Source of the DNA: Aspidapion aeneum
Lineage: Eukaryota > Arthropoda > Insecta > Coleoptera > Brentidae
Length of the DNA: 64,000 bases
NCBI GenBank assembly: GCA_963576565.1
Contig: OY755046.1
Span: 69,965,719 to 70,029,718, forward strand
Direction: 5' to 3'
The notes under the pieces were generated by a model. That model was not told the DNA's origin and searched no databases. It was given only the letters and a program-made list of their open reading frames with translations. Position 1 is the first letter of the stretch. Each line of letters starts with the position of its first letter. The position numbers and the translations under genes are program-made. Positions 1 to 12,730 of the stretch are shown here, one piece after another.

Positions 1-637
1 AAGAGAAAAACAAAAAGTCTGGCACGTAAACGTCACAATTTAAGGTTAGAATCTTTGCAAATCATCTGTTCGCTGTTCAAAAATAGTTCTGCGTTCAAAA
101 TTTTCTTTATAAAGGGACAGTTCAAAAATTTTGTATTACCTTACATGATCCCCAAACTACATTTACCGAGAAAATTGCACAGTTAATAAAATATCGACAA
201 GTATACCTTTTTCGTTTTCTACAATAAATATCCTTTAAATTGATACCTATATGATATATTTTTTGCCTTTTTTTTCAGGTCCCATTGATCAACCCTGCCT
301 CAGGCTAGCCAAACCTCTTGAAGATCAAGAAGGGACGCCCCAAGTTTGCACTTTTTGTATTTCAAATAGAAAATTGTCTGTAAGTTAAAAAAAAATGTGT
401 GTGCTTAAGATCGCACGGCAGAAGTGTAAACTTCAACAAGGCGAAATTAATAAAACTGGCCTTCATCTGCATCATCATATCGCTCACTGAATGTTCCTCT
501 CACAGTTAGTCGACTCGAGCCGACTTCACCCGAATGAGCGTTACATAGCCGAGCCTGACGGCTGAGTCCAATTCAGTACCCACAAAAACTGCTAAACGCG
601 CCTAAAGAAATTTACACTTAAAAAATTTCTCGGAACT
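1..637. other. AT-rich sequence, nothing recognised
   Basis: No ORF with family resemblance, no tandem structure seen. May be an intron or 3' part of a gene outside the window. Confidence 0.4.
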
Positions 638-778
638 ATTAGCTCACACATATACTATACTATAGTAGTGTGAGCTATGGTAATCCTAATTTTTTCGAGA
701 AAAAAAAAGTTGCTCCGATTTCAAAAATTTTTATATATCTTTGCGTTTCAGATGATTTTGAAACTTTTTTGTCGCGCC

Positions 779-812
<34 letters not shown>

Positions 813-813
813 A

Positions 814-848
<35 letters not shown>

Positions 849-1350
849 ATGTCTGTCTGTAACGACCAACGCGCATAACTCAAAAACCGCTTGGCCGATT
901 TCAATGAAATTTGGTATCTAGACTGGGTCTTGGGTCGAGATGGTCCCAAATGAACAAAATCCACCGAACACAAACCAAATAAAAGGGTGGGGATAGATTT
1001 CAAAAATTAGAGTTTATGTGAAAATATGGCGTGTGTGATATCAAACGAAAGGTAATTGAGTCTGGAGTTAAACAAAATACATTTTAATTTATTTTAAAAA
1101 AAGGGTGGGGGTATATTTTAAAAATTAGAGTTTAAGTGAAAATATGGCGTGTGTGATATCAAACGAAAGGTAATTAAGTCCGGAGTTTAGCAAAATACAT
1201 TTTAGTTCTTGTTTTTTTTCAGGGTGAGGGTGGATTTCAAAAATTTGAGTTTAAGTCAAAACATGGCTTGTGTGGTATCAAACAAAAGGTAATTTAGTGT
1301 GGAGTTGAATAAAATATATTTCAGTTTTTAGTTATATTAGCTCACACGTA
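638..1350. repeat. dispersed repeat with CTGT microsatellite and about 118-bp tandem units
   Basis: Starts and ends with TTAGCTCACAC. Inside are a (CTGT)n run (about 779-862), a phrase with AAAAACCGCTTGGCCGATTT, and three units starting near 1010, 1127 and 1247 that share AAATATGGCGTGTGTGATAT. A diverged relative of the tandem part lies at 54360-54690. Confidence 0.75.
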
Positions 1351-1422
1351 CACATTGGCAGAGTATTTTTTTTTGCATAGTCTTGACTACTAAACAAGTA
1401 TACCTATTATCATATGTAATAT

Positions 1423-1554
1423 CAGTGGCGTATATAAAAAAAATGTTTCGTGGGGGGGCCGAGACAGTTTCGGGGGGGGGCCAGAGACTTCATGAGGCCG
1501 TATTTGGGGGGCGGGGGGCGGGGGCCCCAGACCTCCCCCTTATATACACCACTG
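1423..1554. mobile_element. short G-rich MITE, hAT-like ends
   Basis: Ends CAGTGGCGTATATA and TATATACACCACTG are inverted repeats around a very G/C-rich core. Same family as 24535-24680, where an 8-bp target duplication is clear; here it is not. Confidence 0.6.
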
Positions 1555-1819
1555 TACGTAATATCATCTTATAATATACATTTATTTGCTACTAAACCAA
1601 ACCAACCCTTAATTCTATAATATCTATCCTGCTTATTAGCTTTTTTTTTTTTTTTAGAAAACTTCATGTGAAGATCACTTTTGCCAAAATTACCGGAATA
1701 CCTTCCATGAAATTGGAATTTCGGAATCTTCACCCCCTTTAATGGAAAATGAATATTACACGTCACACTTGATTTGATAATTTGTGTGAATTATTTTTAA
1801 TGGGCAGCTTTAATTAATC

Positions 1820-1985
1820 AGTGACTAGGCACTTTTACCAGTGATCGAAAAGCTTTTTCCAGTGATCGGACACTTTAATTTTTTACCAGTTATCGGACAG
1901 CTTTTTATAGTGATAGGACAGCTTTATCACTGGTCGGACAGCTTTTTCCATTGGCCGGACAGCTTCTGTCAGCGGACAATTTTTC
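1820..1985. repeat. degenerate 20-25 bp minisatellite
   Basis: About eight diverged copies of a unit like CAGTGATCGGACAGCTTTTT. No coding meaning; the ORF over it is incidental. Confidence 0.65.
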
Positions 1986-1989
1986 TAAA

Positions 1990-2999
1990 ACCGACCTTTT
2001 TTGTTATGGGACAATTTTTTATGGATAGTACCTAAGATTTCACAGAAAGCTTTACAGAATTTTCACAAACAACCAATAAATAATATTTTTTTAAACTAAT
2101 TTAATGGCATATACCTAATATTCCATATACGTAATATTACGTATATGTTTAATGGACAATTTTTATAATTGGAAATTTCGTATTAATAAATAGTTTTTCT
2201 ATATCGTGTATAGGTCAGGTTTTTCTTTAAACGCTTGTTTTTATTTTGTTTTAATGGACGCGAGTGGCGGATCCAGATGGAGGGGTGTGGCACACACAGC
2301 GGCCCCTCTCAAACGCGTGTTTCATGGGAAGTAAGGTGCTTATTACCCCCCCTAAAAAAAAATTTTTTTTTAATAAATAAGTAGGGGAAGCGAGAATTAT
2401 CCCCTCCCCTAGAAAAAGAAATGGATCCATGACGGATCTGATGAACCTTCCTGGCTAGCCTATTCACACTAGCACAATAGCACACTTCAAGTGAAGCCAT
2501 GATATATACTTTTAACTTTTGAAACAAAAAAAAATAGATTTCTGATAAAAAAGCCTTTTTAATTTTTAAAAACTAACCTAATGTCAAAAAATGTGACAAC
2601 ATCAAAAATTTTAAATTGGAAGGAGGGGGGCATGTAATACCCCATTCGAAAGGTATTGATTCTCTATACAACAGATTTAAAATTTTTAAAATCGGTTTAG
2701 TTTCCTAGGAGATATGAGATTTTTCTTCGCGGTCGACTAAAAAAAGTCAATTTTTTATCAAGAAACAAAAAATAATTTATAATTGATTTATTTGATCAAA
2801 AATTGAATTTTTATGCTTGGACGGTGTATCACTGATCACGTTTTCTTATAAAAAAAAAATTAATTATTTTTAGGCGGAGAAAAATAAACATATCTCGTAG
2901 GAAATTAAACCGATTTTATAAATTTATTGTGTAAAGAATCAAAATACCTTTCGAAGGAGGTATTACATGCCCCCTTTCACTTCAAAAATTTTGATATTA
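1990..2999. other. AT-rich repeats, unclassified
   Basis: Holds C-rich fragments (TTACCCCCCC, 2340-2420) seen elsewhere in the window and a diverged palindrome near 2590-2990 (AAATTTT...CATGTAATACC against GGTATTACATGCCC). No gene seen. Confidence 0.4.
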
Positions 3000-5693
3000 T
3001 AGTGGGTTTACACATGCATGAATTTAGTGGCGCCAGTGTTCGCGCCAGTTCTATTGGCACGCCAGTAAAGGTTTACACTATTGTGCGAAAATTAAAAAGA
3101 CTGGCACGCCAGTTTCATTTTTAAAGTGTACACGATACGCGATATGTCGGCTGAACTCTCGGAAGCCTGCAAAATAGTCGCTAAACTTTTATTGAAAAAA
3201 AAAATAAAAGAAATTCAGGAAAAGGAACAACGAAAAGGCCGTATCTGCATCGGTTAAAGCATGGATTGCTAGTCGATCTACTTTGGGTGCTTCCGAAAAA
3301 CTTTTAGGAGAACTTGCAAAACCATCTTCGAATGACAAAGCAACATTTTGATATTCTTCTAGAGTTTCTCTTATTTAAACAACATTCTTTAAAATTCAGT
3401 CTGCTACTTTAAACCATGGTACTTTTGGGGTGTATACTTCATTTGCACCGGTGTAAAGGTCGGGGTTTATTTAATAAAATATAAAAATATTTTACCAAAA
3501 ATATGAGAACTTTTAAGGTTTCCGTTTAGTTGATAATAACATTTAACAAGATGAAAAATAAATAAGTAAAAAAAAATAAATTAGATATTATTTTTTTTAA
3601 GAAAAAAAATAATATTCATTAAGTTTAAATTTAAAAAAAAATTAAAATAAAAAAAAAATATATAATAATTAATTAAAAAAAAAAAAGAAAAATATTCATT
3701 AAAACCGAAATTGAAAATATTAAAAACATATTCTAAAACTGGCAGAAAATATACAAGTATTATCGAAGCAAGAAAGTAAAAAAATCACAACAATAAAAAA
3801 ATATTATTTTTAAAATAAAATAATAAAAACCAAAAATTTAAAATAATAAATTAAAAATCATAAAAACAAATATTGAGAGACCAGTCGATGAACAAGTAAT
3901 ATTTAAACCAAAAAAAAAAACAAGAGTTAAAATAAAAATGATTAAGACTCACATAAAACAAGCTGAAGTCAAAACCCTAACACTGATTTTCACTGGAGAG
4001 CACTGTTCATTCGGTCGATCGCAAAATTACAAATGAAATTAATTAAATGAGCCACAAAAGAGGTTGACAAAAATCCCAGTTTTACCTGTTTTGTCCACGC
4101 CTTAGGAAATTGTTTATATTAGGGAGCAATGAATACACGACTCTATTGTATTCATTAATTAGGGCGATATTCAGAAACACTGGCTCGATCAAAACACATT
4201 GACCTGTTTCGTCATAAAAATTTGTGGGGTAAACAAGAGGGGATCGCCTATAAATTCGATTTCTTGAATTATATCCGGGCATTATTAAAGTTCCATTATT
4301 AAAGTTGCAGCCAAAAGTGAAAAATAGTAAACAGTTAAAATTAAAGTGAATTAGTAAAAGTTGAGTTAACCATTTTATATAAAAATGTAGTCTTCAAGAA
4401 AATCTAGAGTTTTTGCTCTAGAATAAAAAATATATTTTAGTGATTCGATGACAGAAAGTAAGTTAAAACTATTTGAACATTGATTTAAAAAGAAAATATT
4501 ACCGTTGATTTAATTGCTGTAGACAATTAAATTATTAGACTTTTATACGTAAATATGGATTAGTAATTATAGTAAAGATGAAAAGATGGAGATTGATTTT
4601 GAACTTTTGATAGTGCATTTATTATTTGACGAGATCTAGACTAGTGGAGTAAATTTACTGATATGTTTACGGACTTATTATGTATGTGTTACCATTGAGT
4701 TAATTTCACAATATTATGTTCTACAACGTTTTTTTTTAGACTCTATCATTTTAATTTGCGAAGACAATTTTGTGACGGAAAAATTGTAATAAAACCAATC
4801 AGCTTTGTTCGTAGATAGACTCTAAGGTATTGGCTAATGTTAATTTTAGCGCATTTTCGTAATTAATTTGAATGTTAGGACCATGCTAGACTTTGGATCT
4901 ACGATTTTGTATTAATAATTTTTGACTTTAAATATAACGTATTCTTTATAACAATTGGTGTCTAATTTAATAACAACCAAAAGTCAATAACAACAACTGG
5001 CTTTAATCATAGCTATGTGCAACTAGGACGCCTACCTCCAAATAAATTTAATGTAATCGTGGAAAGGGACAAGTTGTATAAATATACCGCTCGACTAAAG
5101 CACCCCTAACCGCGGCGTTACACCGGCTCCGGAACGTTGGCTTTTTTTAATTTTTGTCAATTCCAAAGCATATGTGTTTCTTATGGATCATATTTTTGCT
5201 TTTACTTCTGCAACTTCAAAGCCTTCAATAGTCATTATTTTAACAATTTTTTGGGAAGCATTATCTCGACTATCTTTGTTTTTATACGAACTACTATGTA
5301 CATCCCATAAACAAGGAAAACATTCATAGCCTTCAAGAAACTGTATGGTCAGTTCTGCTGACCACTTTTTTTAACCATATTAAGCTATAAAAACAAAAAT
5401 AAACAAAATTTTTAAGCTCAAACACAATGAAAATAAAAAATAATGTAAAATAATGAACTTAAAACTGGCGAGCCGACGTGCAAGCACTTGTTTACACATG
5501 AAAATTTTCCTTTTCTGCGCGCATGCGTCACCACTGGCGCCAGCAAATTGAGTCAGCTGCAGACTTTTTTGATACATGCATGCAAAAAAATAACCGAACC
5601 GAACCGAAGTCGGTGTTTACACTTGCAAATTTAACTTACTGGCGCGCCAGTTTTTATTGGCGCCAGCAAATCCATGCATGTGTAAACTCTCCT
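3000..5693. mobile_element. PIF/Harbinger-like element, copy 1, broken
   Basis: Terminal inverted repeats TTTACACATGCATG with GGCGCC repeats on both sides, flanked by TTA at 2997-2999 and 5694-5696, the target preference of Harbinger. The left part (from 3143) encodes a decayed transposase N-terminus (MSAELSEACKIVAKLLLKKK, then a stop). The right part encodes, in reverse, the MADF/Myb-like second protein. An LTR-like insertion splits it. Confidence 0.8.
3452..5122. mobile_element. LTR-like insertion (solo LTR or short LTR element) nested in Harbinger
   Basis: 1671 bp, begins TGTAAAGG and ends GCGTTACA (TG...CA with a TGTAA/TTACA inverted repeat), flanked by CCGG at 3448-3451 and 5123-5126. 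The empty site is seen in the other Harbinger copy at 51517-52827. AT-rich; a TATAAATA lies at about 5077. No pol motif recognised; the 66-aa ORF at 4082-4282 (minus) is unidentified. Confidence 0.6.
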
Positions 5694-5752
5694 TTATGTC
5701 AAATTTTTGACATTAGGTTAGTTTGACATAACTCTCTCTTAGCTGAAATATC

Positions 5753-6167
5753 CAGGGCTATCAAAACTGATAGGCCACGAACCTCGACTTTGTTGACGTC
5801 ACATCCGGGGCTGATTTTTTTTTGATGGTCTCGTTATGACACAGCTGATTGTCTTTAAAATATTGAAGTTTGAATGACGGTTCATGAATATATTTGATTT
5901 TTTTTAAAAATAAAGCCGGTTTTGAGATGTTTTTACTATATTTTTTCAGAACAATTTTTTTTAAATCTATAGTAATCCTTAATTTTTCAGAGCCGCTTCA
6001 TTAGCTCATACAAAAATTAAGTTTAAAGCAGAAGCGAATGTGACAATCACAGATGACAAAGTCAAATACATGTCAAATACTTATAACAGTTTGCATGTGG
6101 TACATTCAGCCCCCGGAGAACAGCTGATTTTTTCAGGGTCGTGGCCTTTATTTTTGTGTTGGCCTTG
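5753..6167 (+). mobile_element. P-superfamily-like MITE, copy 1
   Basis: 415 bp. Ends CAGGGCTATC and GGCCTTG (CAAGGCC read inward) are imperfect inverted repeats fitting the CANRG rule for P elements. Target duplication AAATATC / ACATATC (6 of 7). Confidence 0.65.
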
Positions 6168-6170
6168 ACA

Positions 6171-6196
6171 TATCCTATCCTATCCTATCCTATCCT
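6171..6196. repeat. (TATCC)n microsatellite
   Basis: Five pentamer units directly abutting the right target site of the P-like MITE. Confidence 0.85.
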
Positions 6197-6307
6197 AGTC
6201 CCATTAAAAAGACTTTTTCCCATAAATCGATATCTCTTTTTGATCAAAAGTTAAAAGAGGCGGGGGTCTATTTAGGTCCGCACTGTATATCATGGTTTTA
6301 CTTGAAG

Positions 6308-6468
6308 CATGGGCGTAGTCAGGCACTTGCCCCAGCCTGGCTTGTCACCTGCCCCATCCTGGCTTTAGCTCATTTAGTAATACGAGAATTAAAGAAGAAA
6401 TAAATATTTGATTGTACATTTTTTTGCTTTTTTGTCCCACCCTGAGCGAGACCCTGACTACGCCCATG
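6308..6468. mobile_element. MITE with CATGGGCGTAGTCAGG ends
   Basis: 161 bp; perfect inverted ends (CATGGGCGTAGTCAGG / CCTGACTACGCCCATG allowing one mismatch) and an 8-bp duplication ACTTGAAG / ACTTGAAA. hAT-like by duplication length. Confidence 0.7.
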
Positions 6469-6716
6469 ACTTGAAATGTGCTAATAGGCTAGGTAGGAAG
6501 GTATCAGATCCGTCATGGATCCATTTATTTTTCTAGGGGAAGGATAATTCTCGTTTTCCGTTAATTTACTAAAAAAAGTGCATGCTATTTTACATGAAAA
6601 TTTTATGAAAATCGGTTTAGCGGTTTAGGAGCTATCGTGTTACGAACCGACACACTCACACATAGACAGACATCACGACGATTAGATCAAAATACACCCA
6701 AATAACACATTTTTGG

Positions 6717-7789
6717 CAGCGGCGTAGCGTGGGGGGCGGGCGGGGGGGTTCCTCGCCTCCCCATCTCAAGGATCCCGGCGCCCCATGAGCACTCTTAAGT
6801 ACTAAAAACTAAAAATTGGTACAACCGTAAAAAAATAATTTTTTTCCAAAAAACAAAATATTAACCCGCTAGGGTATCGGTAGCCCAACTAACATTTATA
6901 GTAGCGGCTACATGTTCTAAAGGCTTTGCTACTTTCTTATAGTAGAAATGTGGTAATCCCAACCAAAATTTGTTACTTTTTAGTTCTAACTACTATTTAG
7001 TATCAGGAAATAGTAGATGTTTCGTAAAAACGACCCTCTAAACTACTTCTTAGGATTGTTTCTTGATAGTCGATTCTGATAGTCTTCTTTACCACTATAG
7101 GACGTTGCTAAAGTTTTACTTTCTTTTTAGTCGTTATTTCGTAGTCGCCCAGACTTTTATATCCTACTTAATTACCACTAGAAAGTTAAGCTTCATTGGA
7201 GTCCCAGACAAGTGTATCCGACAACTACATTATAACTTTAATTTTTACCACAAAAGTTTGTGTCATCATAGTAACATCTGATGTAACAATGTAGACAAAA
7301 TAACTTTTTGGATCAACTTTAAAGCCGCAACTACTTTGACTTTTTTTTAATGTCGATCTTTTAAAGTAATCTCTCCTTCCTGTTTCTACTTTGAAAACGT
7401 AGACTTTTTGAAATCGCATCTTGGTCGCACACATTCTTAACCCTACTTTTTGTGGCTCCTTTTATAATATGGGAATATTAGGAATAGTTTTGCAAATATT
7501 TTTTTAACTACCTTGAGCAGTCCATTTTTTCGAGCTCATTGCTTGACCATTTTGCAAAACAATCAAAATGCAAAATATTGATCCAAAGTATCGAGTACCG
7601 CACACGGATTTTAAGAATTCCCTGGTAGCATGCCATTTAAATTCGACACTATATTAATATAAGCAATTTAATTAATAATAATAAAAAAAGTAGGAAGCTA
7701 TTTTAATTTGATACTTATTTCTACGTAAAAAAATTGGCGCCCTTTTAATCCTCTGCCCCCTCCGCCCTTTGGACCACGCTACGCCGCTG
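6717..7789. mobile_element. hAT-like non-autonomous element
   Basis: Ends CAGCGGCGTAGCGTGG and CCACGCTACGCCGCTG, flanked by a perfect 8-bp duplication ATTTTTGG (6709-6716, 7790-7797). G-rich left end, C-rich right end. Contains a second repeat at 6884-7337. Confidence 0.8.
6884..7337 (+). repeat. 454-bp dispersed repeat, copy 1
   Basis: Nearly identical to 59692-60145, from CCCAACTAACATTTAT to GCCGCAACTACTTT. Short ORFs in both copies are not recognised. Confidence 0.75.
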
Positions 7790-8310
7790 ATTTTTGGCGT
7801 TATCTCAAAAAAATGTTTTTGTCGAAAAGTAAGGCAAAAACATATAATTTTTTCATTGACTGTTAGCCCCCTTAGATTTTAACCCAGATCCGCACTTGGC
7901 CCACCTGTGGGGGAATAGCAAACGCTTAAACCGAAATTTCCTAACAAAATTAATTTATTTTTAATTGAATTTTTTTTATATTTTTTTTGTCTTTTTTTCT
8001 ACAGAAATCCTGGATTCGCCACTGATTGGCGGTGATGGACAGCTTAATAAACAGTTTTCGATCAGGGAAATTTTTCGTAACTGTCCATATTTTTTAAAAA
8101 TTAATTTTAAATGGTTACTAAAGTTCACTAATTTATTATTTTGATGTTTTGCTTTTTCTCCTTTAATCTAAATTGTAAATACCTATAATTTTAATGTTTC
8201 AAATATAGTTTACTTAATATACAGGGTTCATTTTTTTCAAAGAAGTTATGATCCAACAAATATATTATATGAAGTCAAGCTAAATAAAACTGTTTAAACA
8301 ATTGCCAATG
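7790..8310. other. AT-rich sequence, nothing recognised
   Basis: Low-complexity T runs and a CCCCTTAGATTTTAACCCAG phrase shared with about 28405; no gene. Confidence 0.35.
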
Positions 8311-8369
8311 GCGGCGAATTGTCCCGCGGCGAATCGTCTGCGGCGAATTGGCCGCGGCGAATTGTCCCC
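8311..8369. repeat. GCGGCGAATTG tandem repeat
   Basis: Four diverged copies of a 14-17 bp G+C-rich unit in AT-rich DNA. A shorter relative lies near 29698-29724. Confidence 0.7.
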
Positions 8370-8810
8370 TACCCTTAGCAATATGTGTATATATATGTGT
8401 GTGTGTGTCGGTCCGTAACACGATAGCTTCAAAACCGCTGAACCGATTTTTATGAAATTTTTAGGTAAAATAGTGTTTAACACTGTAACGAGCTGATTAG
8501 ATTTTGGTCAGAATCTATTTATGCTAATGACATTTTTTTGACAGCTTAAAAATTAAAAATATGAAACTTCGTAGAGGCTAGTTGTCATTTCTTAGGTAGG
8601 TATGTCAAATGTCAAATTTTGGCAGCAACTTTCTCAAGTTAAAGGGAACACTCTGAATGTTATTTGTCAGAATCAAAGATATAATCTGCCTCGCCGAAAT
8701 TCTTTCGAAAATAATTTTTCGAATGCACCTTTTTTCAAAATAAATAGTTTTTTCCAAAAAGAAATTTTTTTGAAAAACTTATTTGAGTGGAAAATTTTTC
8801 GAAAAAAAAG

Positions 8811-9370
8811 ACCAAAATGCCGAAATTTTGAAAATTCATATTTTAAAAACTATACAGTTTATCAACAAGAGCACCGAGTTGCAGTATCGTGGGGCCAAAG
8901 AGATGCGAAAAAACCTCATACTGGATTAAGATTTGAAAAAAACGTCATTTAGGTAATTTTAGGGTAGGGAATCCCATAAGACCAAAATGGCGAAATTTTG
9001 AAAATTCATATTTTAAAAACTATACAGTTTGTCAACAAAAGCACCGAGTTGCAGTATGATGGGGCCAAATAGATGCGAAAAAACTTCGTACTGACTTCAG
9101 ATTCGAAAAAACCTCATTTAGCGAATTTTAAGGTAGGGAATCCCATAAGACCAAAATGGTGAAATTTTGAAAATTCATATTTTAAAAACTATACAGTTTA
9201 TTAACAAAAGCACCGAGTTGCAGTATGGTGGGGCCAAAGAGATTCGAAAAAACTTCATTTAGCGAATTTTAGTGTAGGGAATCCCATAAGACCAAAATGG
9301 CGAAATTTTGAAAATTCATATTTTAAAAACTATACGATTTCTCAACAAAAGCACCGAGTTGCAGTATGGT
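8811..9370. repeat. tandem repeat, period about 170 bp (4 units)
   Basis: Units beginning ACCAAAATGGCGAAATTTTG near 8811, 8981, 9151 and 9291 with AACTATACAG and GCACCGAGTTGCAGTATG. The last spacing is shorter (140). The ORFs over it are products of the repeat. Confidence 0.85.
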
Positions 9371-10069
9371 ATGTATACTATACTAGGTGTACGTAAAATA
9401 TTTAAAGTATTTCTTTATCCCGTACTCATTAATATAACCAATGACAAAATGACATGCGGCATTTCCGAACACTCTGTATTTATTTTATATTAGTAATAAC
9501 TAATAATTATTGTATATTAATAATAATATAGATCTTATGTTTTTTATGTATGTTACATTTTTATTAACTATTTACAAACATTGGTACATGTGTCAAGCAA
9601 AAACATTAATAAAAACATATAACATAATTTTTTTGTATTTTTTACATATATCGTTTATTAGTTCAGGCCCTCCATCCGAGATTCCAGCGATATGCTGCGT
9701 TTATTAATAGAAGCAACACACTTATGGATAGACATAAGACTCACTCAACATTTTACGAAAGGGAACCACCCCTCAACCCGGGCAGGGGGGTGGTTACCCC
9801 CCTTTTTGATAGGTTTTGCTAATAACTCGAAAACAGTCAACTTTTCCAGAAAACTTTTAGAGATCATTTTTCAAGGGAATACAATGTTATTTTCAACGAT
9901 GTACCTTAGTACCCTCTGACGACAGTGGTGCACGTTCCATTAGCGTACGAAAAAAGGGGAAAATTTTTAAAATATTTTTTTTTGTGGTATTTTTTATCCT
10001 TAACGCTATTTTTTTGTCCCAAAAAAATCTTTTTTGTTAAAAGCCCATTGTATACAGTAAAATACTTAT
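9371..10069. other. AT-rich sequence, nothing recognised
   Basis: Contains C/G-rich patches (ACCCCTCAACCCGGG) but no recognisable gene or clear repeat boundary. Confidence 0.3.
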
Positions 10070-11640
10070 AATGCTAGACCTATATTTTTTAAATAGCTGC
10101 CTTGAAATAAAAATAAATGTGTTTGTAGAAATCCTTAAATCAAACAAAAATTTTGAAGATTCATTTTTGTAACTCAATAAATAAAAGTGAGAGTGAGTAA
10201 AAAATTATTTTACTTAAAACTTAAAACTGATTTTTTCTAGTTGACCTTCTTTAAAGTGGGGATGGGGGCATCCCGCTTCTCATCCCCCTCAAAAGGGCTC
10301 ACTGCAAACTTTTAACTTGGCAAAAAATAACTAAGTAACAATTATTGAGGATGATAAAAACTACTCTCTAACGATGTATAACACGCCCCTCTTACATCAG
10401 TGGCGCACCTTTTATAGGCATTTAAATAAATGAGAGGGTGGAAAAAACTATTTAAAAAAATCAAATTTTACTGTCCCGGATGTCTGGTTTTAAAACTTAT
10501 TTTTTTAGCCGAAGAAATTTCCTTTCCCACGATGTTCATCACTCCCCCCTCAACTCAGTAGTAGATCTTCCAAAGACGCCCCAAAAATGATCAAACTTAA
10601 TATCCCAAATAATAAAAAATGTCGAAAAAAACATTTAGGGGGGATCCACCCCCCCACCAAGAGTGGGCGGATGGTTTCCCCTCGTTATATTTTCGGGAGA
10701 GTATACTGTATATTCATACGATGTGTGTTGCTGGTCTTATTGAACGTAGCGTGTGTATTAGTACTGTTCCAACATGGTTGTCCTAAATGAAGATTCAAGT
10801 GTATACCAAATTTGATCATTTTTGATGCGTCTATGCCAGATCTACCGCTGCCTTTAGACGGGAGTGATATATACATCGTTGGAAAGGAAATTTCTTCAGT
10901 TTGAAAAATAAGTTATAAACCCAGACATGTGGGACAATAAAATTCAAGAAAATTAAAAAAACATTGTTTTTTCCACACATTTATTTAAATGCCTATAAAA
11001 GGGGCGTAAGGGGGGCGTGTTATACATCGTTAGAGAGGACTTTTGGTCAGCGTCAATAACTATTGCCATTGAGTAAATAATCCATATAGAGGAGCCACCG
11101 GCGAGCTTAACAATATTGAGGGGCAGATAAGGGCGCTGAAATAAATTCGTCTGGTACGCAATATTCAGAGACAAGTACTATGATCTAATGGCTTTTGAAT
11201 GATAGGCATGAGCCTCGGAACTCGCACATGTAACTAAATCGTACTAGCAGTCCCTGAATATTGCGTACCAGAGGAATTTATTTCAGCGCCATCTGCCCGT
11301 CAATATGGTAAAGCTCGCCGAGAGCTCCTCTATATGGGTTATTTACTCAATGCTATTGCTTAGTTGTTCTTGGACAAGTAAAAGTTGAAAACAATTTGAA
11401 AAATACTGGACAATATAATTTTTGAGGGAGGCAAGAGGGGGGATGCCCCTCCCCCCAAGGTAAATGAATTTAACTCGAAAAATTAAGTTTAAGTTAATAC
11501 TGATGATGATAATAATGAATGTTCAAAATTTTTGTTTGATTTGAGGCTTTCTACAAATACATTTATTTTTATTTCAAGGCGGCTACTTAAAAAAGTTATG
11601 TCTAACTTATTAAATACAATGGATTTTTTAACAAAAATAC
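10070..11640. repeat. large imperfect palindrome (foldback repeat)
   Basis: Left arm landmarks GTAGAAATCCTTAAATCAAA (10125) and ACGATGTATAACACGCCCC (10370) recur inverted at about 11520-11560 and 11015-11035. Arms are diverged; no coding content. A separate inverted repeat sits in the middle. Confidence 0.7.
11085..11340. mobile_element. inverted-repeat MITE inside the palindrome
   Basis: Two arms of about 100 bp: ATAGAGGAGCCACCGGCGAG with GGTACGCAATATTCAG on the left; the reverse complement with CTGAATATTGCGTACCAG and GAGCTCCTCTATAT on the right. Middle is not repeated. Confidence 0.65.
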
Positions 11641-11750
11641 TTTTCTGAAAAAAACAATGTGTAAAGTATACAAAATGCCACAAGAAACATAAAAAAAAAC
11701 ATATTTTAAACATTTTCCCCTTTTTTCGTAGGCCCATGGGTGCCAAAATA

Positions 11751-12192
11751 TGAAGTTAGCGAAGCACCCAAAAAAACGGTTAAAAATAAGAGCGACAAAA
11801 TTAACTTTAACTAATTCACAACTAATTAGCGGCAAATTATCCACCATATTCGGTTTGTCTTAAGCCATTTTTGACAGGGGTGCTTCGCTAACTTCATATG
11901 AAGTTAGCGAAGCACCCTAAAAAACGGTCAAAAATAAGAGCGATAAAATTAATTTTTCCACAACTAATTCACGACTAATTAGCGGCAAATTATTCACCAT
12001 ATTCAGTTTGTCTCAAGCCATTTTTGATAGCGGTGCTTCGCTAACTTCATATGAAGTTAGTGAAGCACCCTAAAAAACGGTCCAAAATAAGAGCGACAAA
12101 ATTAATTTTTCCACAACTAATTCACGACTAATTAACGGCAAATTATCCACCTAGTCACGATTCGATCTGCGATGGGCGCTTCGCTAACTTCA
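11751..12192. mobile_element. tandem array of three TA-separated MITEs
   Basis: Units 11751-11896, 11899-12049 and 12052-12192 each start TGAAGTTAGCGAAGCACC and end with its reverse complement. They are separated by single TA dinucleotides (11897-98, 12050-51), and TA also precedes the first. The junctions form near-perfect 40-bp palindromes. Mariner-type TA duplication; no coding. Confidence 0.8.
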
Positions 12193-12730
12193 TGCTCATT
12201 ATTTACACAATGGTTGGCGTTTGATGCAAACAGTCAGAAATAAAGGTACGAAAAATGCACAGATACCAAATTTACATTGATAGAGTTTTTGTCAACTGTA
12301 CGCCGATGATTTGACGTAACGAATACAAGAATAAAATAATATTCATGCGTAAAAGTATAACCAATCAGGACATTTTATCTTACGGACCGCAAAAAGGATA
12401 GACTTATACCCATTGATACTGCTATCTCAAATATGTTTGCATTCTGCATCGTAAGGTACCGTAGGTATTGCAATAATACGTATCATATGGAAATAATATG
12501 CATATGTCTTTGAAAGCAACCAATCAGGTCTTTTTGCTTAAGGACCCCAAGGCCCTCATGTTTGCATCATGAATGGTCAGTTACCGTGGGTATTGGAATA
12601 TTATGTATATGATTGTACCCCGTAGGGCCTGAACTATATCGTTAATCACTGGTTAATATGATTAGTTAATTGCATAATTTAATCTATAAGTCGATAGGTA
12701 CCTAATTAAACCGTGTTATTTCGTGATCTC
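12193..12730. other. AT-rich intergenic sequence 3' of LRRC51-like gene
   Basis: Contains two diverged halves sharing AACCAATCAGG and TACCGTAGGTATTG / TTACCGTGGGTATTGGAATA (about 12360-12480 and 12520-12610), so another small repeat. No gene. Confidence 0.4.

Noticed and set aside
670..1003. ORFs rich in CLSV or TDRQ repeats
   Set aside because: Translations of the (CTGT)n microsatellite.
4082..4282. 66-aa minus ORF as a retroelement protein
   Set aside because: It lies in the LTR-like insertion, but no integrase, protease or RT motif can be seen.
8602..8952. 116-aa plus ORF as a gene
   Set aside because: Its second half is the start of the 170-bp tandem repeat; composition is that of AT-rich noncoding DNA.
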